Of a stretch of 34,730 bases of DNA, positions 15,301 through 23,211 are shown piece by piece. Every line of letters begins with the position of its first letter. Within the stretch, counting starts at the first letter, position 1. The stretch is taken from the NCBI GenBank assembly GCA_945893365.1, contig CAMDED010000077.1, positions 1 through 34,730 of the forward strand. The letters are read 5' to 3'. The notes below the pieces were generated by a model. The model ran no database searches. It was given only the letters and a program-made list of their open reading frames with translations, and was not told the DNA's origin. The position numbers and the translations under genes are program-made. The stretch comes from Candidatus Sulfopaludibacter sp. SbA3. GTDB lineage: Bacteria > Acidobacteriota > Terriglobia > Bryobacterales > Bryobacteraceae.

Positions 15301-17112
15301 ATGGACCGTGAATTCATACGCAATTTCTCCATCATCGCTCATATCGATCACGGAAAAAGCACGCTCGCCGATCGATTACTTGAGGTGACGGGCGCTCTTA
15401 CGCAGCGCGAGATGATGGAACAGGTTCTGGATTCCATGGACCTTGAGCGGGAGCGCGGCATTACGATCAAGGCGCACGCGGTTAGGTTGAACTACAAGGC
15501 GGACGACGGCAAAATGTATCAGTTGAACCTGATCGACACGCCGGGCCACGTGGATTTCACCTACGAAGTTTCCCGCAGCCTTCAGGCATGCGAGGGCGCG
15601 CTGCTTGTGGTGGATGCGTCGCAAGGCGTGGAGGCGCAGACGCTGGCCAACACGTACCTGGCTTTGCATCATAATCTCGATATCATTCCGGTGATCAATA
15701 AGATCGACCTGCCCGCGGCGGAGCCTGAGCGTATCCGGGAACAGATCGAAACGGTTATCGGGCTCGACGCAAGCGACGCGGTGCTCGTGAGCGCGAAGCA
15801 GGGCGTGGGAATTCACGAGACGCTTGAGGCGATTGTGAATCTTGTCCCGCCGCCAAGGGGAGAAGTGGACGCGCCGTTGCGGGCCTTGATTTTCGATTCC
15901 TGGTTCGACCCCTACCGCGGAGTGATTACTCTGCTTCGCGTGGTGGATGGCACGATCCGCCTTGGCCAGAAGATCAAGTTGTGGTCTAACAATCAGGTTT
16001 TCGAAGTCGAAGGCGTCGGGTACCAGGCGCCGAAGGCGACGCCGTTAAACGAGCTGAGCTGCGGCGAAGTCGGATACCTGTTCGCGAATATAAAGACGGT
16101 GTCGGACGCGAAGATCGGCGACACCATCACGGATGCGGCCAACCCCGCCGCGGAGCCGCTCGCGGGCTTTGAGGAAATCAAGCCCATGGTGTTTGCGGGA
16201 CTCTATCCGGTGGAATCGCACGAGCACGGCCTGTTGCGCGACGCCCTCGAAAAGCTGCGGCTCAACGACAGTGCGTTCAATTTCGAGCCGGAGAATTCCG
16301 TGGCGCTCGGATTCGGCTTCCGCTGCGGATTCCTCGGCCTTCTGCATCTCGAGATCGTGCAGGAGCGTCTGGAGCGCGAGTTCAATATCGATCTGATTAC
16401 GACCGCGCCGAGCGTGCGGTACCGCATCAAGACCACGGCCGGCGAGGTCCTCGAAATCGACAACCCGACCAAGTTTCCGAATCCAAGTCTGATCGAGCAG
16501 ATCGACGAGCCGATCATTGATGCGACCGTGATCACGCGGGAGGAGTACCTGGGCGGCATACTGGCGCTGCTCGAGGAGAAGCGCGGCGTCCAGAAGAAAT
16601 TCGAACACATCGGCGCCGGGCGCGTGATGCTGTTGTACGAGATGCCTTTGAATGAGATCGTGCTGGATTTCTACGACCGTCTGAAATCGGCCTCGCGGGG
16701 TTACGCATCGCTCGACTATCACCTGTCGGGGTTCCGTGTTTCGCCGATGGTGAAACTGGATGTCCTGGTGGCGGGCGAACCGGTAGACGCCTTGACCCTG
16801 ATCGTGCATAAGGAGGTAGCGCACGAACGCGGAAAAATGTTGGTCGAGCGGCTGCGGAAGCTCATTCCACGCCAGATGTTCGAAGTGCCCATACAGGCGG
16901 CGATCGGCAACAAAGTGATTGCCCGCGAGACGATCTCGGCGATCCGCAAAAACGTGATTGCGAAGTGCTACGGCGGCGACATCTCGCGGAAACGAAAACT
17001 GCTGGAGAAGCAGAAGGAAGGCAAGAAGCGCATGAAGCGCGTCGGCCGCGTGGATATTCCCCAGGAAGCTTTCCTGGCGGTGCTCAGAGTGGGCACGGGC
17101 GACGGAACCTAG
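15301..17112 (+). CDS. lepA: Elongation factor 4 (LepA) GTPase
   Basis: The full-length 603-residue product has G1 [10 protein letters not shown]2 within [11 protein letters not shown]3 DTPGH, G4 NKIDLP and G5-like SAKQG, then the beta-barrel domain II, EF-G-like domains III and V, and the LepA-specific C-terminal domain ending in [20 protein letters not shown]. LepA is a ribosome-binding translational GTPase active in initiation or back-translocation under ionic stress. The ATG follows a short leader without an obvious Shine-Dalgarno; a GATAAT hexamer at 15270-15275 may be its -10. The gene is divergent from ribH and shows no frameshift or unusual composition. Confidence 0.97.
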   Translation: MDREFIRNFSIIAHIDHGKSTLADRLLEVTGALTQREMMEQVLDSMDLERERGITIKAHAVRLNYKADDGKMYQLNLIDTPGHVDFTYEVSRSLQACEGALLVVDASQGVEAQTLANTYLALHHNLDIIPVINKIDLPAAEPERIREQIETVIGLDASDAVLVSAKQGVGIHETLEAIVNLVPPPRGEVDAPLRALIFDSWFDPYRGVITLLRVVDGTIRLGQKIKLWSNNQVFEVEGVGYQAPKATPLNELSCGEVGYLFANIKTVSDAKIGDTITDAANPAAEPLAGFEEIKPMVFAGLYPVESHEHGLLRDALEKLRLNDSAFNFEPENSVALGFGFRCGFLGLLHLEIVQERLEREFNIDLITTAPSVRYRIKTTAGEVLEIDNPTKFPNPSLIEQIDEPIIDATVITREEYLGGILALLEEKRGVQKKFEHIGAGRVMLLYEMPLNEIVLDFYDRLKSASRGYASLDYHLSGFRVSPMVKLDVLVAGEPVDALTLIVHKEVAHERGKMLVERLRKLIPRQMFEVPIQAAIGNKVIARETISAIRKNVIAKCYGGDISRKRKLLEKQKEGKKRMKRVGRVDIPQEAFLAVLRVGTGDGT

Positions 17113-17115
17113 CGC

Positions 17116-17390
17116 AACGATCGCTACTTCAACGCGCCGGTTTGCGTGGATGATAACGCCACGGTGAAAGAGCCAACCGGCGGCATGGCCTCAGTCCGCT
17201 ACGTGGAATGGCAAACGGGTGCGCTTTGCGTCCCTGGAAGACGATGACCTGGCGTTGCTGGAAGCGGTCAGCCGTGGCGAATTCTCCACGCACGTACCGC
17301 TAACCGGTTGCCACCGCTGCCCGCGAGACCGTCACGGCGCTCCCGGCCGCGACAGGCTCACGCCCCTTCCGGGACTTGAAGCCCGCGAAT
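17116..17390 (+). pseudogene. Degraded 3' fragment of an uncharacterised multicopy family
   Basis: Right after lepA, the plus strand encodes DRYFNAPVCVDDNATVKE and then, in another frame, WNGKRVRFASLEDDDLALLE followed by AVSRGEFSTH. The pattern of RY near the start, a linker, then LLEAVSRGEF followed by a winged-helix tail is what I remember from the C-terminal part of the uncharacterised family whose middle block appears at 300-449. The expected GFRN-like continuation is scrambled and stops follow. No start or intact frame remains. This is pattern memory, not an alignment. Confidence 0.4.
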
Positions 17391-17398
17391 CGCAAAAA

Positions 17399-18511
17399 TT
17401 ATTGAAAAAGCAGCGGAGCGAACTCACCCAAATACTGCCGCCAGACCGTGTAGGTGTGCGCACCTTCCGTCGAGCGGAACGTATGAAGGATCCGATGAGC
17501 GTTCAGCGTTTCGGAAAGCTTCTTCGACCGTTCGTACACCGCGTCCTGCTTTCCGCACCCGATCCAGAACGTCTTCAGCTTCGCGTTCGTGCCGTTCGCG
17601 TCGCCGAGAACCTGCGCGTAGCGCGTCTCGAAATCCGGCCCGCCCGCCGAACTGAAGACTCCGACGGCGCTAAACAAATCGAGGTGGCCGAGGCCGATCG
17701 CAAGCGATTGTCCGCCGCCCATCGACAGCCCGGCGATCGCGCGATTCCGACTGCCGGCCGCGACGCGATACTTCGACTCGACGAGCGGCATCACGTCGTC
17801 CAGCAAGTATTGCTCGAACAGCGAGGTGTTTTTTGCCTGTTGTTCGCGAGCGGAGCCGAAAGGCACGGCATGGCCGAACGGCATGACCACGATCATCGGA
17901 ACGCTCTTCTTTTCATCCAGCAGATTGTCGAGGATGAAGTTCGCCTGACCGGCTAACGTCCATCCTCCCGCCGTGTCGTTCGAGCCATGAAAAAGGTAGA
18001 GCACGGGATAACGGCGGCCGGAATCCTTCTCATAGCCCGGCGGCGTGTAGATCCATATCCAGCGGGTTTCGCCGCCGAGCGCTTTCGACTTCCGCCAGTT
18101 GATCTCCACCGCGCCATGAGGAACGTCTCGAGCCTGCCAAAGCGCCGGCGGATCGGACGGCACCTCGACCATGCTCGCCGACGTGCGCGCCCGCAGCTTT
18201 ATTCGGGGATTCACGGGATCCGCCGCCGTGATTCCGTCGATCGCAAAAGAATAGAGGTAGATGCTCGGCGGCAGCGGACCGAGAGTTACGCTCCAAACGC
18301 CTTCCGCGCCCTTGTCCATTTTCCGCTGGGTGCCCACCGGCATCCAGTCGCCGAAGAAGGAAACGTCCGATGCCTTGGGAGCCCGAACTCGAAAGGTCAC
18401 CCTTCGGTCGGGGTGCACTTCGGGTGAAACCAGCGTATCGGGCGCCGGCGTCTGCGAAAAAACCGCGGACGCCAACACAAATGCAGTCGAAAGCGCTCGG
18501 ATTGCCCTCAT
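17399..18511 (-). CDS. Exported esterase D/feruloyl-esterase-like hydrolase
   Basis: The 370-residue product has a signal peptide (1-19) and an N-terminal beta-sandwich of the glycogen-binding E-set type (about 30-115, VTFRVRAPKASDVSFFGDWM). The C-terminal esterase D (PF00756-like) alpha/beta hydrolase has its nucleophile Ser263 in AIAGLSMGGGQSL, acid Asp323 in GCGKQDAVY and His352 in EGAHTYTVWR; HGSNDTAGGW supplies the oxyanion region. This layout matches the many secreted enterochelin- or feruloyl-esterase-like proteins of polymer-degrading Acidobacteria and Bacteroidetes. It probably removes acyl or feruloyl groups from plant polysaccharide. The DinB-like gene lies just upstream (11-base gap), so the two may be cotranscribed. 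Confidence 0.88.
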   Translation of the reverse strand: MRAIRALSTAFVLASAVFSQTPAPDTLVSPEVHPDRRVTFRVRAPKASDVSFFGDWMPVGTQRKMDKGAEGVWSVTLGPLPPSIYLYSFAIDGITAADPVNPRIKLRARTSASMVEVPSDPPALWQARDVPHGAVEINWRKSKALGGETRWIWIYTPPGYEKDSGRRYPVLYLFHGSNDTAGGWTLAGQANFILDNLLDEKKSVPMIVVMPFGHAVPFGSAREQQAKNTSLFEQYLLDDVMPLVESKYRVAAGSRNRAIAGLSMGGGQSLAIGLGHLDLFSAVGVFSSAGGPDFETRYAQVLGDANGTNAKLKTFWIGCGKQDAVYERSKKLSETLNAHRILHTFRSTEGAHTYTVWRQYLGEFAPLLFQ

Positions 18512-18522
18512 GTCGGATGGCT

Positions 18523-19035
18523 CTAGCGCGGCTCGCTCGACGGCGGCACGATACCCTTCAAGCGCAGGTACACGGCCAGATATCCGTATTCCTCATTCGT
18601 GTGCGTCGTGTTACCCACGAGGGCGCCCAGCGTAGAGCGCTCGCCGCGAGCCGTCTTGATCATGTTCGCAGCCGTGGCGTCGGTAAGCGACTCGAAGGCC
18701 TTGTCGCACTCGGCGAAGGACTCCTTCAGCGCGGCCACGAGATCGGCCTTCGCCGTTTTCGACGCCGCTCCAGCCTGTTTCACCGCGCCGTTTACCGCGG
18801 AGCAAGTCCGGAGCTGAGAATCGGCGACATGCGCGATCAACTGGCCGATGGACCGAATCTCCGGCGTGGCTTTGAATCCGTACAGATCTTCGGGAACCTT
18901 GTCCGCCAGCTTCGTCATGTTGTTCTTAATGCCGTTGTAGGCTTGTTTGGCCTCCGTGCTGAGCGGATTGGCGGTTTGGGCATGCAGGGCGCAGGCACCG
19001 GCCGTTGCCAGAATTATCGTCAAATAGCGAGTCAT
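18523..19035 (-). CDS. Exported DinB-like protein
   Basis: The ATG at 19035 has a good ribosome binding site (GAAAGGGA) and begins a signal peptide (MTRYLTIILATAGACALHA). The 170-residue product is a DinB-like four-helix bundle: YNGIKNNMTKLADKVPEDLY, PEIRSIGQLIAHVADSQLRT with the family His, and LVGNTTHTNEEYGYLAVYLR with further His positions. Cytoplasmic DinB/YfiT proteins bind metal and some are thiol-dependent enzymes; the role of exported versions is unknown. The frame is open 66 codons upstream, but that part lacks gene character and encodes a transposase remnant. Confidence 0.82.
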   Translation of the reverse strand: MTRYLTIILATAGACALHAQTANPLSTEAKQAYNGIKNNMTKLADKVPEDLYGFKATPEIRSIGQLIAHVADSQLRTCSAVNGAVKQAGAASKTAKADLVAALKESFAECDKAFESLTDATAANMIKTARGERSTLGALVGNTTHTNEEYGYLAVYLRLKGIVPPSSEPR

Positions 19036-19158
19036 ATTGTCCCTTTCTCGATAATACGAGAACACGATTATATCCCAAGCGGCGGCGTCCATGATTCGGA
19101 TACTGCCTGCCGATCCACCGCGGCGGCGGAGCCTTGTCCCACGCGGGCGCGTCACGCA

Positions 19159-19245
19159 TTCCACCCGCCACCGGTCCTTATAGACGGCCGCTTTCGCGGT
19201 CGCGCCGAAACCCAGCGGATTCGTCGGGAACACGCACTGTCGTTG
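19159..19245 (-). pseudogene. Vestige of an IS4-type transposase
   Basis: About 30 codons on the minus strand read CVFPTNPLGFGATAKAAVYK followed by DRWRVE. This matches the YREK-region block of the transposase near 32.4 kb (IVLLTNLLAFGATTLAAIYK, then DRWEIE), and the two DNA stretches agree at most positions. Nothing else of the element survives nearby. It is fused by chance to the open frame upstream of the DinB-like gene, which is why that gene must start later. Confidence 0.65.
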
Positions 19246-19535
19246 GGCGGCCGTGCGCCGCCAGGCAGCTCAAACTTGCGGGCCGCCGCATAATTTTCCG
19301 GCTTCCCCTTTAGTAAAACCGTACGATATGCTCTGATAGCCTATGGGAAAGAACGAACTCTTGCCGGTCGGTCCTGCCGGAGAGTTGGCGCCGCTTGCCG
19401 ATTCGCCGGTCGGAATAGCTACTCTTGCGGTCGCCCCCGAGCCGGCAGCCTTTCGGTACGCCGCAGCGAAGATGCGCCGTTCCTCCCCATTCTGCTAGAC
19501 TCGGCATTTGCACCTTTGACCGTCAATAAACGCTC
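19246..19535. other. Intergenic region upstream of hpnJ
   Basis: Together with 19036-19158 this makes a 500-base gap holding only the transposase vestige. A TAGACT hexamer just before 19500 could be the hpnJ -10 but has no good -35. No RNA gene or other reading frame is convincing. Confidence 0.4.
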
Positions 19536-20996
19536 ATGCGGACATTGTTCCTGAATCCACCTTCTTTCGAAGGCTTCGACGGCGGCGCAAGTTCACGCTG
19601 GCCGGCGTCGCGCGAGATCGAGTCCTACTGGTATCCCGTATGGCTCTGCTATCCCGCCGGCATGCTTTCCGATAGCAAGGTCCTCGACGCTCCTCCCCAC
19701 AAAGTCTCGATCGAGCAAACCGTTCTGATGGCGAAGGACTTCGAGCTGCTCGTCCTGTTCACCTCCACGCCCGGCTTCCATGTCGACGTGAAGATGGCCG
19801 AAATGATGAAGGATTCGAACTCGAAATTGAAGGTCGCCTTCGTCGGCCCGCCCGTCACCGTCGAGCCGGAGAAGTGCCTCCGTACCTCGAATGCCATCGA
19901 TTTCGTGGTGCGCCGCGAGTTCGATCGTCAGATTGTCGATTTCGCCAACGGCAAGCCGCTCGAAGAACTTCCCGGCGTCAGCTTCCGCAAGAACGGCGGC
20001 ATCGTCAACAATCCGGAAGGCGGCGTCATCGAGAACCTGGATGAGTTGCCTTGGGTCACCAAGGTCTACAAGCGCGACCTCGACGTTACGCGCTACAACG
20101 TTCCGTTCCTGCTCAACCCGTTCGTCTCGCTCTACACCTCGCGCGGCTGCCCGGCGATGTGTACGTTCTGCCTCTGGCCGCAGACGCATTCCGGCCACCG
20201 CTGGCGCCTGCGTTCCACCGACGACGTGGCGAGCGAGGTCCGCTACACGAAGGAAGCGTTTCCGCAAATTAAGGAGATCTTCTTCGACGACGACACGTTT
20301 AACTACCAGAAAGCCCGTACCATCGAGTTGTGCGGGAAGCTCAAGCCGCTCGGCGTGACGTGGTCCTGCACCTCGCGCGTCACCACCGACTACGACACGC
20401 TCAAGGCGATGAAGGAAGCCGGATGCCGCCTGCTCATCGTAGGGTACGAGTCCGGCGATCCGCAGATTCTGAAAAACATCAAGAAGGGCGCGACCATCGA
20501 CATGGCGCAGCGCTTCACCGCGAACTGCAAGAAACTCGGCCTCATCATTCACGGCGATTTCATCGTCGGCCTGCCCGGCGAGTCGCATGAGAGCATCCGC
20601 CGCACCATCGACTTCGCGAAAAAGCTCGATACCGAGACGATTCAGGTTTCGATCGCGCATCCCTACCCAGGCACCGAGTTTTACGATTTCGCGAAGAAGA
20701 ACGATCTCATCACGATCGACTCCATGACCGACGAAGTCGGCCACCAGTTGCCGAACGTGGTCTATCCCGGACTCGACCGCGGCGCGCTGGTCGACTGGGT
20801 GGAGCGTTTTTACGGCGAATACTACTTCCGGCCGCGCGTCATTTGGCGCGTCGTGCGCAAAGCCATTTTCGATACCGCCGAGCGGAAGCGGCTCTCGAAG
20901 GAGGCGCGCGAATACATGGCGCTGCGCGCGAAGCGGAAGAAATTCGTGGCGGACCACAACAGGCAGGCCGCGGCAGGCTCGGCGGCCGGAGACTGA
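19536..20996 (+). CDS. hpnJ: Hopanoid biosynthesis radical SAM protein HpnJ
   Basis: The 486-residue product has an N-terminal B12-binding-like domain (1-150, MRTLFLNPPSFEGFDGG) and a radical SAM core with the 4Fe-4S Cys205-x3-Cys209-x2-Cys212 in RGCPAMCTFCLWPQ, then EIFFDDDTFNY, GYESGDPQILKNIKKG and GDFIVGLPGES. The sequence YWYPVWLCYPAGML and overall length match HpnJ. In the known pathway HpnI adds N-acetylglucosamine to bacteriohopanetetrol, HpnK deacetylates it, and HpnJ converts the sugar to a cyclitol ether. hpnI lies three genes downstream, which supports the call; hpnK is not in the window. The C-terminal tail is Ala- and Lys-rich and unconserved. Confidence 0.93.
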   Translation: MRTLFLNPPSFEGFDGGASSRWPASREIESYWYPVWLCYPAGMLSDSKVLDAPPHKVSIEQTVLMAKDFELLVLFTSTPGFHVDVKMAEMMKDSNSKLKVAFVGPPVTVEPEKCLRTSNAIDFVVRREFDRQIVDFANGKPLEELPGVSFRKNGGIVNNPEGGVIENLDELPWVTKVYKRDLDVTRYNVPFLLNPFVSLYTSRGCPAMCTFCLWPQTHSGHRWRLRSTDDVASEVRYTKEAFPQIKEIFFDDDTFNYQKARTIELCGKLKPLGVTWSCTSRVTTDYDTLKAMKEAGCRLLIVGYESGDPQILKNIKKGATIDMAQRFTANCKKLGLIIHGDFIVGLPGESHESIRRTIDFAKKLDTETIQVSIAHPYPGTEFYDFAKKNDLITIDSMTDEVGHQLPNVVYPGLDRGALVDWVERFYGEYYFRPRVIWRVVRKAIFDTAERKRLSKEAREYMALRAKRKKFVADHNRQAAAGSAAGD

Positions 20997-21001
20997 TCCG
21001 C

Positions 21002-21436
21002 TTGAGCCGTCCGTCGGTAACGCCCGGCGCGTCCAGGCTGAAGTTCAAAACCCGCGTATTCACCGCGATCGTCGTACTCAGCAACGTGCTGGGCAACTTT
21101 TCGCTCACCTATGGAATGAAGCGCGTCGGACGGCTGGTAAGCCTGTCGCCCCTCGCATACCTCGAAGCCCTGTTCAATCCCTGGGTGACGCTTGGCGTTT
21201 TGCTGCTCATTCTCTGGACGCTCTCGCACATGGCTTTGCTCAGCTGGGCCGATCTCAGTTACGTACTGCCCGTCACGGCCATAGGCTACGTGCTTGTGAC
21301 GCTCGCGGGCTGGGCGTTCCTCGATGAGCAAATCTCGGCCGCACGCGCGGCTGGAATCGTATTGATCGTGTCCGGTGTCGCGCTCGTGGGCACGACGCCG
21401 CTTTCGACCTTCCGCGGAACGGAGAAGCGCCGGTGA
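21002..21436 (+). CDS. Half-size EamA/SMR-like membrane protein (first of pair)
   Basis: Starting at a TTG five bases after the hpnJ stop, this 144-residue product has about four membrane helices: VFTAIVVLSNVLGNFSLTYG, WVTLGVLLLILWTLSHMALL, YVLPVTAIGYVLVTLAGWAF and AAGIVLIVSGVALVG. The motifs LSYVLPVTAIGYVL and FLDEQIS are typical of one EamA repeat, that is, an SMR-sized half transporter. It overlaps the next gene by GTGA. Known four-helix pairs such as ArnE/ArnF flip lipid-linked sugars across the inner membrane. A role in moving the glycosylated hopanoid is inference from context. The start is uncertain because no ATG is available. Confidence 0.8.
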   Translation: MSRPSVTPGASRLKFKTRVFTAIVVLSNVLGNFSLTYGMKRVGRLVSLSPLAYLEALFNPWVTLGVLLLILWTLSHMALLSWADLSYVLPVTAIGYVLVTLAGWAFLDEQISAARAAGIVLIVSGVALVGTTPLSTFRGTEKRR

Positions 21437-21825
21437 GACCGGAGCCGCCGAATCCGGAGTTGTTGAAGTGGGCGATCGTCGCCGTCATTGTGACGGCGAC
21501 CACCGCGGGCGAGTTGCTCCAAGCTCTTGGCATGCGCCATCAAGGCGAGATTCACGACTTCCGTCCGGACGCGCTCGGGAGCGTGGGCGCGGCGCTCGTG
21601 CGCGACCGGTATATCATCGCGTCCTTCTGCGCCATGGCCGTGTCGTTCTTTGCGTTCATGTCGCTCGTCTCCGTCGCGGACCTCAGTTTCGCCGTGCCCG
21701 CAACCGCCGCGAGCTACGTTTTCGAAACCATTCTCGCGAAGTACGTCCTCGGCGAGCATGTCGCCTGGAAGCGGTGGGCCGGCGCGTCGCTCGTGGCTTG
21801 CGGCGTGGCGCTGCTATCCATCTAG
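21433..21825 (+). CDS. Half-size EamA/SMR-like membrane protein (second of pair)
   Basis: This 130-residue product starts at GTG, overlapping the previous stop. It shows the same four-helix plan: LLKWAIVAVIVTATTAGELL, IIASFCAMAVSFFAFMSLVS, LSFAVPATAASYVFETILAK and RWAGASLVACGVALLSI, with the EamA-like LGEHVAWKRW turn. It is clearly related to its upstream neighbour but not a recent duplicate. Two adjacent, overlapping half transporters suggest a heterodimer. It is followed by hpnI after 25 bases, so the four genes look like one transcription unit. Confidence 0.82.
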   Translation: MRPEPPNPELLKWAIVAVIVTATTAGELLQALGMRHQGEIHDFRPDALGSVGAALVRDRYIIASFCAMAVSFFAFMSLVSVADLSFAVPATAASYVFETILAKYVLGEHVAWKRWAGASLVACGVALLSI

Positions 21826-21850
21826 CATGCCCTCCCTCTGACAGGACTCC

Positions 21851-22972
21851 GTGATTCCACCACTCTCATGGCCCGCTCTCCTCGCGGCGGCCTATTATCT
21901 GGTGGTGATTCTGGCCGCTCTCCGCTGGCGCGGACATTCGGCGGACGTCGGTCTTGGATTCACGCCGGCGGTCTCGATTCTGAAACCGGTGCGCGGGCGC
22001 GACCCGCGTTTCTATCAGGCGATCCGTTCCCATGCGGTGCAGGATTATCCGGACTACGAGGTGCTCTTCGGAGTTCAGGACCCCGGCGACCCGGCGATGG
22101 AGGATATCCGGCGGCTCATTGCCGAGTTTCCCGGCGTCCGGCTGCGCATCGTGATGGCGGCGCCGTCGATGCCGAACGCCAAAGTCGGAGTGCTCGCGCA
22201 CCTCGCTCAGGAAGCGAAGCACGAAACTCTGCTCGTCAACGATGGCGATATCGCCGTGGAACCGGACTATCTAAGGCGCGTGATTGCGCCGCTCGCCGAT
22301 TCCGCAATCGGCCTCGTCACGTGTCTCTACCGGGCGCGCGCGAGCAACCTGCCTACGTTGTGGGAGGCGATCGGCATCGCGACCGATTTCGCGGGGGGCG
22401 TGCTCGTCGCTCCGCTGGTTGGCATCGGCGAGTTCGCTCTCGGCTCGACGATGGCTTTTCGTGCCGAAGACCTGCGGCGGATGGGAGGGTTTGCCTCCAT
22501 CGGCGATTACCTCGCGGACGACTACCAGCTTGGAAGCAGGATCACGGCTTTGGGGAAGCGCGTCGTGCTGTCGAGCGTGGTGGTAGAGACGAACCTCTCC
22601 GGAGCGGCATGGGGCGATGTGTGGCGGCACCAGTTGCGCTGGTCGCGCACGATTCGCGTGTCCCGCACCGCGGGCTACTACGGATACGCGGTCACGCAAG
22701 CCGCATTCTGGGCGGTGGTGGCCGCATGCGCCGGGGCGTGGGAGGTAGCGGCCTCAGCCATCGTCATTCGCACAATTGCGGGCGTCGCCGTGGGCTGCGG
22801 GGTGCTGAAAGACCGTCAGGTGGCCCGTTGGTTTTTCCTGATACCTCTGCGCGACCTCTGGGGTTTCGGTGTGTGGCTGTGCGGCATCACAGGCGACACT
22901 GTGGAATGGCGCGGCGACCTCCTGCAGCTTTCGACCGACGGAAAGATCGCGCCGCGAAAGCGAACTTTTTGA
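21851..22972 (+). CDS. hpnI: Hopanoid glycosyltransferase HpnI
   Basis: The 373-residue product starts at GTG. It has an N-terminal membrane helix (WPALLAAAYYLVVILAAL), then a GT2/ceramide-glucosyltransferase-like domain: VSILKPVRGRDP, DYEVLFGVQDPGDPAM, the DxD-like LVNDGDIAVEPDYL, YLADDYQLGSRITALGKRVV and the QxxRW motif in HQLRWSRTIR, followed by C-terminal membrane helices (AAFWAVVAACAGAWEVAASA). HpnI transfers N-acetylglucosamine to bacteriohopanetetrol at the inner face of the inner membrane. Presence in one unit with hpnJ makes the assignment firm. The unit ends in a hairpin just after the stop codon. Confidence 0.92.
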   Translation: MIPPLSWPALLAAAYYLVVILAALRWRGHSADVGLGFTPAVSILKPVRGRDPRFYQAIRSHAVQDYPDYEVLFGVQDPGDPAMEDIRRLIAEFPGVRLRIVMAAPSMPNAKVGVLAHLAQEAKHETLLVNDGDIAVEPDYLRRVIAPLADSAIGLVTCLYRARASNLPTLWEAIGIATDFAGGVLVAPLVGIGEFALGSTMAFRAEDLRRMGGFASIGDYLADDYQLGSRITALGKRVVLSSVVVETNLSGAAWGDVWRHQLRWSRTIRVSRTAGYYGYAVTQAAFWAVVAACAGAWEVAASAIVIRTIAGVAVGCGVLKDRQVARWFFLIPLRDLWGFGVWLCGITGDTVEWRGDLLQLSTDGKIAPRKRTF

Positions 22973-23028
22973 CGCGGGGGACTGTCGCTTAGCCGGCGGG
23001 CTGCCCGGCCTGGCAGCGCTCCCCCGCG
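22973..23028 (+). terminator. Long hairpin just after hpnI
   Basis: CGCGGGGGA (22973-22981) pairs perfectly with TCCCCCGCG (23020-23028), and an inner stem GCCGG/CCGGC (22992-22996 and 23005-23009) lies inside. It begins at the first base after the hpnI stop. There is no T run, so a processing or stability structure is as possible as a terminator. The rest of the gap to 23211 holds no gene I can support, although a short minus-strand stretch reads IHTTAYAAKNQRIAKEWFDY and could be a fragment of something. Confidence 0.45.
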
Positions 23029-23211
23029 CGCGAAGCACGTAGTCGAACCATTCCTTGGCAATCCGTTGGTTCTTCGCGGCGTAAGCGGTAGTATGGATGT
23101 TCCTTGAGGTGATCCGCTGACGAACATGCGAGGTGTGGACCTGTTGGCGGCGGGGACGGCGATTCGGCTCGCGCACTCGACAGGCGGCGCGCTCCGGCTC
23201 GCGGAGCCGCC

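Noticed and set aside
19593-20957. 454-codon minus-strand frame
   Set aside because: It is the shadow of hpnJ; the plus-strand protein has the radical SAM cysteines and family blocks.
21868-22992. 374-codon plus-strand frame, slightly longer than hpnI
   Set aside because: It is the +1 shadow of hpnI, rich in Arg and Gly, without the glycosyltransferase motifs that the hpnI frame shows.
22989-23120. Minus-strand stretch resembling the end of a hydrolase
   Set aside because: About 25 protein-like residues with no motif and no family I can name; could be chance in GC-rich DNA.
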